Shown here piece by piece: positions 22,705 to 33,045 of a stretch of DNA of 64,000 bases. The stretch is from Magicicada septendecula (taxonomy: Eukaryota; Arthropoda; Insecta; Hemiptera; Cicadidae): NCBI GenBank assembly GCA_034769895.1, contig CM068373.1:438321080-438385079 (forward strand). Reading direction: 5' to 3'. The first letter of the stretch is position 1. Every line of letters begins with the position of its first letter. The notes under the pieces were generated by a model that did not search any database, was not told where the DNA came from, and saw only the letters and a list, made by a program, of their open reading frames with translations. A program made the position numbers and the translations under genes.

Positions 22705-23190
22705 GACAATGTAACTTAAATAAAATTTACTTTGTTAGTGTACAATAAAAGGGTGTATTTACTGGAAGTACAGAAATAATTTTCCATTTATCGCACATAA
22801 TTACGGTACACAGACGATTTTTGGAGGTTGTGTCTACGTTTAACAATGCAACTTAACCTTTTAGATTTTTAAAATTAATTAGATTTAACAAAAATTTCCT
22901 TTGTTAGTGTACATTAAATTATTGTATGGATACAAGGCTGCTGTACATAACATTAAAGGCTGTATTTATTCGAAGTACCGGAATTAAAACCTAGTTCCAA
23001 TTTAGAACCTATTTTCATATTTTATTGGGGTTTATTGGCACATATTTTATTAAAAGGGTGTATTTATTGGAAGTACAGAAATTATTTTCCATTTATCGCA
23101 CATAATTACGGTACAGAGACGATTTTGGGAGGTTGTGTCTACGTTTAATTATCTAACTTTTTAACCTTTTAGATTTTTAAAATTAATTAG
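22705..23190 (+). repeat. Left terminal modules of the composite (two + copies)
   Basis: Two copies (about 22740-22860 and 23040-23160) of a module built on AAGGGTGTATTTA, GGAAGTACAGAAAT, CCATTTATCGCACATAATTA and GGAGGTTGTGTCTACGTTTA. A third + copy is at about 29610-29715, next to the hAT relic. Spacer motifs (ATTAAAGGCTGTATTTATTCG) also repeat. Confidence 0.8.
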
Positions 23191-23192
23191 AC

Positions 23193-23381
23193 TTGTAGGG
23201 GTGTGCATGGCAGAACTATTTGCAGGGGCCTTTACGTAAAAGGCAAAGGCGAATACGTACGCCGAAATGCGTTCAACTAAAAACAGTAAGTTTCACAAGA
23301 AAAAGTTCATTTTTAGATAAGTGTTAGTGCTGTGAAAGAAGAGATGAATAATCAAGACAACTACTTGTAGGGGTGTGCACC
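23193..23381. repeat. Direct repeat CTTGTAGGGGTGTGCA around a 157-base segment
   Basis: The 16-mer occurs at 23193-23208 and 23366-23381. TAGGGGTGTGCA looks like a hAT terminal motif, but both copies face the same way and no inverted partner was seen. Confidence 0.5.
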
Positions 23382-23599
23382 CACTTTATAATCATATTTT
23401 TGGTAACACTGAGAACTTTAAGCCTTCTTTTATGCTTAAACAAATTATATGTACACTTAATTTTAGAAAAGCAAAAAGCAAATATGTAATTCAAAAGACT
23501 AATTTGCTCTAATAAACACATGCTGAAGTTAAAAACAAAAGAGTTTTTACTTGCCTAACTAATCATTAGTTACTAATGTGACAGTTGGAGCTGCTTTTT

Positions 23600-24285
23600 C
23601 TGCAAAAGCTGGGGTATGTTGGATTCAAGAGTGGTTAAATTAAGTCATAAATCTGAGTGTGCGTCAAGTCTATTTCTGTGCTTGCTTTTCACTTGAGATG
23701 AAAATCCCATTTCACTCAAGAATGAGGTGATGAATGGGATGAGCAACTCCGAAAGTTCAGGATATTCATCTCTTAAAGATATCCAGAACTTTGTTAAGTC
23801 AGAATCTAAAAGTTTATGGATTTTGTTGTCCATGACATGTCTCATGTTATCACTAACTATACAAAATAATTTACTAAAAATTTAGTTTTAATCCCAGCAT
23901 CACAGATGATATCACACAATTGCTCATTTAGTTTTACTGACAACATGTTAGAAGTTTCAAAATACAAGAATGGGTCTTGAATCCAATTGAATTCACTGTA
24001 TCCCTCTGGGAAGCAACTTTCAATCTGGTTATAGTGAGTTAAACATCAGAGCTGGTAAAAAACAATGGTAGAGCATGAATAACAAAAATGTACAGTTTAG
24101 ACTATGTACAAAACAGGTTGAATTTAAATTGTTAAAATGTTATATCTTAGTTATTTACATGTAGTTGCTTTTTAAGACACAGTAAATAAATTTCCGAACC
24201 TGACTTTGCAACCCTCCAAATGCCCTCTCGGGACCCAGCAGTGGCTCATGCCCAATAGGTTAAGAAATGCTGAACTAAAGGCATG
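23600..24285 (-). pseudogene. Charlie-type hAT relic (SCAND3/ZBED-like transposase C-terminus plus terminal repeat)
   Basis: On the minus strand 23645-24060 encodes, in more than one frame, a region like YSEFNWIQDPF and then the C-terminal dimerisation block KFWISLRDEYPELSELLIPF, FLSEMGFSS and RNRLDAHSDL. This block is typical of ZBED5/SCAND3-type hAT transposases. The end at about 24215-24285 reads on the minus strand AGCATTTCTTAACCTATTGG and onward into GCCACTGCTGGGTC, a typical Charlie-like terminal sequence. The N-terminal two thirds are missing, so this is an internally deleted copy. Confidence 0.65.
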
Positions 24286-24836
24286 TTTGTGGAGTGAAAC
24301 ATAAAAGATAACCCAGACTTCTAAAATGCTCTTAGTGAAATGGGATTTTCAGGAGTAACAACACACTATTTGGTTAACAAGCACATTTTACTAATATTGT
24401 AATACCAAGTCAATTAGATAGCTTAAATGTGTAGTACTCTATGTGATGCTGATCACATACTGTTAATCAGCAGCACTGCAGAATATTCTAGAGCCACACT
24501 CTTGGCATTCATCTGGAACTTTCTCACATTAGCCTGATAATTAGGATGTTGCCACCGGCTGAGTTTTAGAAAGTTGGTGTAGTAGGTTGTGCATTCATAT
24601 AGGATGATATTAGACAGCAGTTTTTAATGAAAGTGGCAAATGATCAATTGTTTACTTGTGTTGTAAACTATTGTGATTTTTTTATTACTGTTTGTAGGCT
24701 ATACAGTGTGTCCTGGATAATTATATAAAGAGAACTGTTGTAATATAAGTGTGTTTGTTTTAGCAATTGAGAGTATCTGGTATTCAATAATTCATTCCAC
24801 TGTTTGAAGTTCATAATACATGTCACTGGTTGTAAG
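24286..24836. other. Unassigned AT-rich segment
   Basis: I see no gene, tandem repeat or clear element end here. It lies between the Charlie-type relic and the PLE target duplication. Confidence 0.4.
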
Positions 24837-24956
24837 AATATTATTCTCTTGGATTTCGTTGTCCATGACGTGTCCGTTACTTAACTAAATATCACTATAA
24901 TATTGACGACTCGGAACACAAAGTTTTTTATAAGTAAAAACGTAAAGTTTTACCTT

Positions 24957-25003
24957 ACAGCCTAAACCGGCTTTGACCTATAGAAGGCTTCATCAGAGGC
25001 TGT
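24957..25003 (-). ncRNA. Hammerhead ribozyme, left PLE copy (core G12 changed)
   Basis: On the minus strand: stem I ACAGCCT/AGGCTGT (7 bp), core CTGATGA, stem II GCCT/AGGT with loop TCTAT, then CAAA where GAAA is expected, a palindromic short stem III (AGCCGGTT) and U at position 17. The change of catalytic G12 to C should abolish cleavage. A minimal palindromic stem III is the known PLE type that works as a dimer. Confidence 0.8.
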
Positions 25004-26666
25004 CGTTTGTAGCGCTGCTCGTCTTGTTGTTGGCGACGAGAAAGTGTTTCGAAAGATTGAAGCTGTGTGTGTGTGGTGAGATGTGTTCGAATAATGCGTG
25101 CGATTTGAATTGTGTCTGTTCGTTTAGGATGTCGTTTTTATTTGTTTTTGTGTGTTTGTATATTTCTAATTGTTCTAGAGTGTCTAGTTTTCGGCCTTTT
25201 GTGTGTACGTGTAGTATGTTCATGTTATTGTCGATGTTTTTATATGTGTGGTTTGCTTCAATGAGGTGGTTTGCGAAGGTAGATTCTGTAGTGGTGTGGA
25301 GTGCTTTTGTGTGTTCAATGTATCTCTATTTGAAGCTACGTCCTGTCTGGCCTATGTAGAATTTACTGCAATTTGAACAATTTAGTTTATATACACCGGG
25401 TAGATCGAATTTGTTTTGTGCTTTAGGCATGCGTTTTGATAGTGTGTGTTCTGTTTTGTTAGTAGTTTTGTAAGCGATTCTGTATCCTGCTTTTTTGAAT
25501 TTGTGGGCAATTTTTTCTGTTTGTTTGTTGATGTATGTTAGTGTTATGAATTTGTTGTTTTCTGTCTTTGTCTGTTGTTTGTTTTGTGTTTTGTGTAGGA
25601 GTTTACTGACTATTGTTCTGTCATAACCGTTAGATTCTGCTAGATATTTTATCGTGTTTAGTTCGTCTTTGTAGTCTATTTCATCTAAGGGGATGTTGAT
25701 AAGTCTATGTATCATGGTTCTAAAAGCAGCTAGTTTGTGTTGTATTGGGTGATTGGAGGTGTTGTGTATTAGTGTGTCAGTTGTAGTTGGTTTTCTGTAT
25801 ATACTGAATTTGTGCCTGTGTTCTAGTTTTGTGATGGAGAGGTCTAAGAAGTTTATGGTATTGTTGTGTTCGTATTCGGCAGTGAAGGTTATGTTTTTAT
25901 GTATTTTGTTTATGTGCGTTAGTAACTGTTCACATTGTCTTTTGTTTCCCCTGTATAGTATTAGAATGTCATCAACGTATCTGTGCCAATATAGTATTTT
26001 ATGTGAGTGTCTGTCATTGTTTGTGAGTATTTTTGTTTTTTCTAAGTGTTGGAGGAAGACTTCTGCTAGAATGCTGGATATGGGGGAGCCCATGGGTAGG
26101 CCATCGTTCTGTGTGTAGTATTTATTGTTATAAGTAAAGTAGTTTGTTTTGTGATAATGTTCAGAGTTTCTGTTATTTCATTGATAAGTTCGTCTGGTGT
26201 GTTGTTCTGTTTGAGTTTGTTTTGTAGGATGGTGATTGTTTCAGAGATGGGGATGTTTGTGTACAGGTTTTTAATGTCAAAGGAGGCTAATGTGGCGTTA
26301 TGGGGGATGTGTATGTCTTTTATTTTTGTTACTAGGTCAGTGTTGTTTTTTACTGCAATGTTGTTGTCTATTTGTGTGTGTTGTCTAATAATTTTGTCTA
26401 GATATTTTGCCAGTTTGTGTGCAGGGGTATTACGGTAGTTGATAATGGGGCGGATCGGAATGTCTTCTTTATGGATTTTGGGAAGCGCTTGGAGTGTAGG
26501 TGCTGATGGTCGGATTTGTTTCATGTAGGGCTTTTGTTTATGTGTCATAATGTGTTTGGCTTTGTTGACTATTTGTTTTACTGAGTTTTGGTATCTGTCG
26601 GTGGGGTCGTGTTTTAGTTCTGTGATGTTGTTCTGTTCTATGAAGTATTGTACTTTTTTGTGTACA
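24993..26666 (-). pseudogene. PLE reverse transcriptase and GIY-YIG endonuclease, broken (left copy)
   Basis: Runs from VHKKVQYFIEQNN through the RT fingers/palm (PALHKIHKE-like PKIHKEDIPIRPII, DIKNLYTNIP) to a frame change near 26066-26140, then GSPISSILAEVFLQ, catalytic YVDD and the GIY-YIG start (YKLNCSNCSKFYIGQTGR). A TAG stop after GRSFK at 25326-25328 separates the last part (24993-25325). The RT would copy the RNA at a chromosomal nick made by the endonuclease. Confidence 0.85.
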
Positions 26667-28245
26667 AAAGCATAACAAAAACAAAAACATGACACATAAA
26701 CAAAAGCCCTACATGAAACAAATCCGACCATCAGCACCTACACTCCAAGCGCTTCCCAAAATCCATAAAGAAGACATTCCGATCCGCCCCATTATCAACT
26801 ACCGTAATGCCCCTGCACACAAACTGGCAAAATATCTAGACAAAATTATTAGACAACACACACAAATAGACAACAACATTGCAGTAAAAAACAACACTGA
26901 CCTAGTAACAAAAATAAAAGACATACACATCCCCCATAACGCCACATTAGCCTCCTTTGACATTAAAAACCTGTACACAAACATCCCCATCTCTGAAACA
27001 ATCACCATCCTACAAAACAAACTCAAACAGAACAACACACCAGACGAACTTATCAATGAAATAACAGGAACTCTGAACATTATCACAAAACAAAACTACT
27101 TTACTTATAACAATAAATACTACACACAGAACGATGGCCTACCCATGGGCTCCCCCATATCCAGCATTCTAGCAGAAGTCTTCCTCCAACACTTAGAAAA
27201 AACAAAAATACTCACAAACAATGACAGACACTCACATAAAATACTATATTGGCACAGATACGTTGATGACATTCTAATACTATACAGGGGAAACAAAAGA
27301 CAATGTGAACAGTTACTAACGCACATAAACAAAATACATAAAAACATAACCTTCACTGCCGAATACGAACACAACAATACCATAAACTTCTTAGACCTCT
27401 CCATCACAAAACTAGAACACCGGCACAAATTCAGTATATACAGAAAACCAACTACAACTGACACACTAATACACAACACCTCCAATCACCCAATACAACA
27501 CAAACTAGCTGCTTTTAGAACCATGATACATAGACTTATCAACATCCCCTTAGATGAAATAGACTACAAAGACGAACTAAACACGATAAAATATCTAGCA
27601 GAATCTAACGGTTATGACAGAACAATAGTCAGTAAACTCCTACACAAAACACAAAACAAACAACAGACAAAGACAGAAAACAACAAATTCATAACACTAA
27701 CATACATCAACAAACAAACAGAAAAAATTGCCCACAAATTCAAAAAAGCAGGATACAGAATCGCTTACAAAACTACTAACAAAACAGAACACACACTATC
27801 AAAACGCATGCCTAAAGCACAAAACAAATTCGATCTACCCGGTGCATATAAACTAAATTGTTCAAATTGCAGTAAATTCTACATAGGCCAGACAGGACGT
27901 AGCTTCAAATAGAGATACATTGAACACACAAAAGCACTCCACACCACTACAGAATCTACCTTCGCAAACCACCTCATTGAAGCAAACCACACATATAAAA
28001 ACATCGACAATAACATGAACATACTACACGTACACACAAAAGGCCGAAAACTAGACACTCTAGAACAATTAGAAATATACAAACACACAAAAACAAATAA
28101 AAACGACATCCTAAACGAACAGACACAATTCAAATCGCACGCATTATTCGAACACATCTCACCACACACACACAGCTTCAATCTTTTGAAACACTTTCTC
28201 GTCGCCAACAACAAGACGAGCAGCGCTACTAACGACAGCCTCTGA
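26667..28245 (+). pseudogene. PLE reverse transcriptase and GIY-YIG endonuclease with one in-frame TAG (right copy)
   Basis: A 407-codon open frame from the ATG at 26689 holds RT motifs PKIHKEDIPIRPII, SFDIKNLYTNIP, GLPMGSPISSILAE, the catalytic YVDD and FLDLSI, then the GIY-YIG start (YKLNCSNCSKFYIGQTGR). A TAG at 27910-27912 interrupts the endonuclease. The same frame continues (RYIEHTKALHTTTES...) to a TGA at 28243-28245 that lies inside the hammerhead core. The N-terminal domain before RT is missing at the inversion junction. The left copy has the same TAG, so the stop predates the pair or formed with it. Confidence 0.88.
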
Positions 28246-28281
28246 TGTAGCCTTCTATAGGTGAAAGCCGGTTTAGGCTGT
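28235..28281 (+). ncRNA. Hammerhead ribozyme, right PLE copy (core A9 changed)
   Basis: Same fold as the left copy: 7-bp stem I ACAGCCT/AGGCTGT, core CTGATGT (A9 changed to U), stem II GCCT/AGGT, intact GAAA and palindromic AGCCGGTT for stem III. The TGA stop of the PLE frame overlaps the CTGATG core. The A9 change should weaken cleavage. Confidence 0.8.
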
Positions 28282-28363
28282 AAGGCAAAACTTTACGTTT
28301 TTACTTATAAAAAACTTTGTGTTCCGAGTCGTCAATATTATAGTGATATTTAATATTATTCTC

Positions 28364-29485
28364 ATTAATTTTCCAATTCTATGAAGTCTTCAGTAGTTTT
28401 ACCACGATGAGACTCAACTTTATCATTGAAGATGCCACATCACTGAATGAGCAAAACTTTTCTTTAATAATCTCAACAAAGCATGGTTATCAGCTGAAAA
28501 AAAGTTTTAGTATTAAAAGTTTTGATCACGCAAATTGATTTTGTTTGAAATAAATAAAACATAATTTGACACAAATATTAATTTTATGAATACTTGTTTG
28601 GCACATATTACAGAAGGTTACACTATTAAATGAGTTTGCCTACGTATAAAATTCTTGTCAGATGAAAAACGTGTACAGTCAGAATACTATTTGTTATGTA
28701 CAATACAAATGATTCACTATGGGTAGCAGTGACACATAAACACTAGACATTGACACTGAATTGTACTTGTTTTGAATGATTCATTGTGTGCTACCTGACC
28801 AGAGTACAGGTATTAACCAAGAGATGTTTAGTATACTGCTGTGTAACTGCTACAATGATGAATTATAAGTAGTACTTTTTGTTTTGGTCATCAACCTTGA
28901 AAAGGATAATAGAAACTTTGTATACCATGCTTCCAGCAGTTTTACATGATACATTCCTAGCACAAATAAGAAAAGTTTAAATCTGCTGATGATCTAAAGG
29001 AGTGATAGTTATTTGCAGACTGACAGGGTTATAAAATAATTTTGAAAGAATTGTTGCTTTTACAATTCCATCCTTTATCAACTGACTACTCAAATCTGCC
29101 AGTTTTTCACAGAAACTGAAGTTTGATGATTTGATCCATCATGACCTAGTGATGCTCCAAACATTTCAAGGATTCTCCTAGCCTTAAAAAACTGGACTGG
29201 CCTCATTGATTGACATGATTAATGTTAAATTTACTTTGGGATACTTCCAAACATAATACAGTTTAAAATAAACAAAAAAAATTTTATTTCTAATTTTCCA
29301 GAACTGTATACACATAATTTGATCTGGATAGAACGTGTATTAAACAATAATACTATTTGATGCAAATAATGAAAATATCCATGTGGAGAACTATACATGA
29401 CTTCCATGTTTTAAGATTTATATTTAAAATCGTTTTAGAAATGAAATATTTCTACAGAAACTACTTCTATCTTCAGCCTCAACCA

Positions 29486-29488
<3 letters not shown>
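28364..29488. other. Unassigned segment of the composite
   Basis: AT-rich, no open frame of note and no recognised domain. It could be non-coding remains of one of the hAT elements. Confidence 0.4.

Positions 29489-29489
<1 letters not shown>

Positions 29490-29568
<79 letters not shown>
29490..29568. repeat. (CA)n microsatellite, about 40 units
   Basis: An uninterrupted CA run about 79 bases long just before a + copy of the terminal module. Confidence 0.95.
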
Positions 29569-29570
<2 letters not shown>

Positions 29571-29589
29571 TCCTTTTTTCTTTATTTAA

Positions 29590-29960
29590 TTTGAATTCAG
29601 AGTATTGGCACATATTTTATTAAAAGGGTGTATTTATTGGAAGTACAGAAATTAGTTTCCATTTATTGCACATAATTACGGTACACAGACGATTTTTGGA
29701 GGTTGTGTCTACGTTTAACATGTAGTAACATCAGTAACTTAACCTTTTAGATTTTTAAAATTAATTAGATTTAACAAAACTTTCCTTTGTTAGTGTACAT
29801 TAAAAGGCTGTATTTATTGTATGGATAAAAGGCTGTATATAACATTAAAGGTTGTATTTATTCGAAGTACCGGAATTTACTTCCAATTTATAACCTAGTA
29901 CAATCTAATGTATAACCAAACAAGTACATTAAAATCCTTTTTTCAATTTCAAGAGGAGTG
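29590..29960 (+). repeat. Internal + copy of the terminal module next to the hAT relic
   Basis: The module at 29610-29715 is followed by spacer motifs (TTAAAGGTTGTATTTATTCG and ACAAGTACATTAAAATCC). These reappear inverted at 31500-31680 on the other side of the transposase relic. This suggests that 29590-31740 is the core hAT with its own inner inverted ends. Confidence 0.6.
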
Positions 29961-30179
29961 TCAGTTTTTTAGTTTCAAAGGATAAAGAAAACACTTGTTT
30001 ACAATTACTTCTAAGATGTCAAGGGTAATTGTAAATTGGGGTACCCATAAATTGAATTTTAGAGCTGTATTTATTATTTACATTTTAAACAATTATTTGT
30101 ACGCAACATAATAACAAAAGGTTGAAATATTTGCAGTTATTTCAATTTTAAAATGTATACACAATTTTTCGGGCATGTT

Positions 30180-31232
30180 GCAAGTCTTTACTCATTTTTC
30201 TCTAGCAGCCCTAGAGAAAAATGTTGGGAAGTTTTGAAAAAGCACACTCCTTTATCACTGCAGAGCTTCCCTGAAACAAGATGAAGTGAGAGGATCCAAG
30301 TTGTCAAACCGATAGTTAAGCACTACCCAGGAGTACTTAAATTGTTGGATATATTTTAGAAGAGATGTCTTCTAGTCTAACTCCCTCTGCCTACAACATC
30401 ATATTAGGGCTTAAGAAATATTTCAATTCCACAAAGAGCTTAATGTTGGCATCTTTTTGGTTCAAAGTGCTTTCATATATTGACTAAAAAAATGTTGTTA
30501 TTCAAAGCAAAGGAATCACACTCAATGTTGAAATAACTCTAGTGGAAGATTTGCTGACAGAATTGAAATTGTTGCGTGATAATCCAGACAGCATAATTGG
30601 AGAACCAAACTTAATTGCAAAAGAACTAATAAAAGTTCCTCCTGAATCTCCCAAAAGGTGGAAAAAAAGTACAGATCAATCCAATAGTGATTTTTCAGTA
30701 AACAATGATCAAGAAAATAAATTTAAAACCTCAGTCATGTACCCAGTATTAGAGTTTGTAATGGGCAACATAAAAACACGATTCACTGCAATTAGTTCAA
30801 TTCATGACTTGTTTCCACCAGTATTGAACTTTACGGACATGGAAAATGATGAATTAGAATTGAAAGTAAAAGTTCTCATTAGCAAGTTTAAAAAGGAATT
30901 GGCAATGGATCTATTTGAAGAAATATTACACTTGAAGAACATTCATAAAACAGAGTTTGAATCAGAAAAGAATCCACTAAGCCTACTCCAAAAACCTTCA
31001 AGCTGTATTTGTGAACTTCTGTCTTGCCTATAGGCTTTTCTGTACTATTCCAGTTACAGTTTCGTCTCCTGAAAAATCTTTCAGCAGGTTATCAAATTCA
31101 CTGAAAACTTGGCAGAGAAGCACTACCTACCAAGAAAGGCTTAATAATTTGGCAATTTTAGCTATTAAAAATGAATTGGCTAACAGTATTAATTTTATCA
31201 ATCAGATGTTATTGACCAGTTTGCTCAAATAA
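30180..31232 (+). pseudogene. TTF/ZMYM1-like hAT transposase, C-terminal half, disabled
   Basis: A damaged segment near 30220-30350 reads SERIQVVKPIVKHYPGVLKLLDIF, like the central region of these transposases. An open stretch (30542-31033) follows with ENKFKTSVMYPVLEFVMGNIKTRF. After a frame change near 31011-31033, the dimerisation block PVTVSSPEKSFSRLSNSLKT and ERLNNLAILAIKNELA ends at 31230-31232. The N-terminal zinc finger is absent. Its place between inverted modules suggests that it is the transposase of the surrounding element. Confidence 0.75.
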
Positions 31233-31539
31233 AAGCAAGAAAAAACTTTGCACTACTTAAGCTGTTTTAGAAACGGGTCTCTCACTTATAATTGGTTATA
31301 GCCTACTCTTAGACATGTTTTTGTTTATCTTTGTAACAACTGATTTATGTATCACTTATGTGTTGATAAACACAGATTATGTTTATTTTTTGTCTTCAAT
31401 TTAGACCATAGTAACATTGAATTCCACTCTAACCCATTATTAATACTTAATCATTTGGGTGTTAACAGAAACTGCACATTGCTTTTTATTGCATTATGTT
31501 GAAAAAAGGATTTTAATGTACTTGTTTGGTTATAGGCCT

Positions 31540-32847
31540 ATGTTAGATTGTACTGTGTTCTAAATTGGAAGTAGGTTTTAATTCCGGTACTTCGAATAAA
31601 TACAGCCTTTTATCCATACAATAAATACAGCCTTTGAATGTACACTAAGTAAGGAAATGTTTGTTAGGCTAATTAATTTTAAAAATCTAAAAGGTTAAGT
31701 TAGAAAATTAAACGTTGACACAACCTCCCAAAATCGTCTCTGTACCGTAATTATGTGCGATAAATGGAAACTAATTTCTGCACTTCCAATAAATACACCC
31801 TTTTAATAAAATATGTGCCAATAAACCCCAATAAAATTAGCACCAATAACGAAGCCTACTATCTTAAGTTAGATAATTAAACGTAGACACAACCTCCCAA
31901 AAACGTCTCTGTACCGTAATTATGTGCGATAAATGGAAACTAATTTCTGTACTTCCAATAAATACACCCTTTTAATAAAATATGTGCCAATAAACCCCAA
32001 TAAAATATGCACCAATAACGAAGCCTACTATCTAAGTTAGATAATTAAACGTAGACACAACCTCCCAAAAACGTCTCTGTGTCGTAATTATGTGCGATAA
32101 ATGGAAACTAATTTCTGTACTTCCAATAAATACACCCTTTTAATAAAATATGTACCAATAAAATACTGTATGTACGAATAACGTAGCCTACTAGGTTATA
32201 CGTTCTAAATTGGAAGTACCGATAGGTTTTAATTCGACTAAATACAGCCTTTAATGTATATACAGCCTTTATCCATACAATAAATACAGCCTTTGAATGT
32301 ACACTAACAAAGGAAATTGTTGTTAAATCTAATTAATTTTAAAAATCTAAAAGGTTAAGTTGCATTGTTAAACGTAGACACAACCTCCAAAAATCGTCTG
32401 TGTACCGTAATTACGTGCGAGGTATACCATGTGCGATAAATGGAAAATAATATCTGTACTTCCAATAAATACACCCTTTTAATAAAATATGTGCCAATAA
32501 ACCCCAATAAAATATGCAAATAGGTTATAGGTCTACGTTCTAAATTAGAACTAGGTACTTTTCTTTTATTCCAGTACTTCGAATAAATACAGCCTTTAAT
32601 GTTATGTACAGCAGCCTTGTATCCATACAATAATTTAATGTACACTAACAAAGGAAATTTTTGTTAAATCTAATTAATTTTAAAAATCTAAAAGGTTAAG
32701 TTGCATTGTTAAACGTAGACACAACCTCCAAAAATCGTCTGTGTACTGTAATTATGTGCGATAAATGGAAAATTATTTCTGTACTTCCAGTAAATACACC
32801 CTTTTATTGTACACTAACAAAGTAAATTTTATTTAAGTTACATTGTC
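31540..32847 (-). repeat. Right terminal array: about five tandem inverted copies of the module
   Basis: Reverse-strand copies lie at about 31725-31815, 31878-31985, 32052-32145, 32370-32485 and 32700-32805, with repeats of ACCAATAACG.AGCCTACTA between them. Copies differ by a few bases, so the array has expanded on this side only. The last copy forms the outer terminal repeat. Confidence 0.8.
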
Positions 32848-32855
32848 TACATAAC

Positions 32856-32997
32856 ATCCATAACCTGGCATTAGTTACTTGTGAAGAAAACCGTTCTAGT
32901 ACACATCGAACACGGAAAAGAAATACAAACGTGGAGAAGGAAGTTCCCTTTGGCCGCAGGATTTAGTGAAAGACCCCGTAAAAGGACATACATCCAA
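32856..32997 (+). other. CpG-containing segment, possibly the resumed Polinton-like element
   Basis: After the composite's right end, the base composition turns less AT-rich and frames stay open for about 40 codons. This would fit continuation of the element interrupted at 22697, but I do not recognise the expected conserved block. It may be unrelated. Confidence 0.25.
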
Positions 32998-33045
32998 ACT
33001 TTGTGTTCCGAGTCGTTAATATAATAGTTTTATTTAATTTTATAC
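32998..33045 (+). repeat. Isolated PLE family A 3' tail
   Basis: AACTTTGTGTTCCGAGTCGT and the following AATATAATAGT match the tail that follows the hammerhead in both PLE copies (28310-28345 and 24900-24925). No RT or ribozyme lies before it, so this is a very short 5'-truncated copy or a shared end. Confidence 0.7.

Larger units (their letters stand above)
24849..28351. mobile_element. Head-to-head pair of Penelope-like elements (family A) flanked by a 12-bp target duplication
   Basis: AATATTATTCTC is present at 24837-24848 and 28352-28363. Between them a minus-strand copy and a plus-strand copy meet at about 26666, and both end outward in a hammerhead motif and the tail ACTTTGTGTTCCGAGTCG. 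Partial inverted head-to-head copies are a known PLE habit, and one duplication around both suggests a single integration event. The left end carries about 40 extra bases (24849-24890) that resemble part of the Charlie-type transposase at 23809-23850. Confidence 0.75.
22705..32847. mobile_element. 10 kb composite bounded by long modular inverted repeats
   Basis: The left end from 22705 (GACAATGTAACTTAAATAAA) and the reverse complement of the right end at 32847 match for more than 150 bases. The match continues weakly outward for eight bases (GTTATGTA) on both sides. No clear target duplication was found (TAC flanks both ends). It contains a TTF/ZMYM1-like hAT transposase relic (30180-31232), which may be its own transposase. 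It also holds a second hAT relic, a PLE pair and a long CA run, which are probably nested insertions. Confidence 0.65.

Noticed and set aside
25753-26118. Hydrophobic, Cys/Val/Phe-rich frames antisense to the PLE genes
   Set aside because: The composition comes from reading A-rich RT codons backwards. The other strand has clear RT motifs.
29357-29623. Frame with a long Thr-His repeat
   Set aside because: It is a translation of the CA microsatellite and has no sign of being a gene.
22696-32856. 8-bp target duplication for the composite as proof of hAT origin
   Set aside because: The flanks are inverted, not direct, copies (GTTATGTA), so only a possible TAC duplication remains. The element class is left open.
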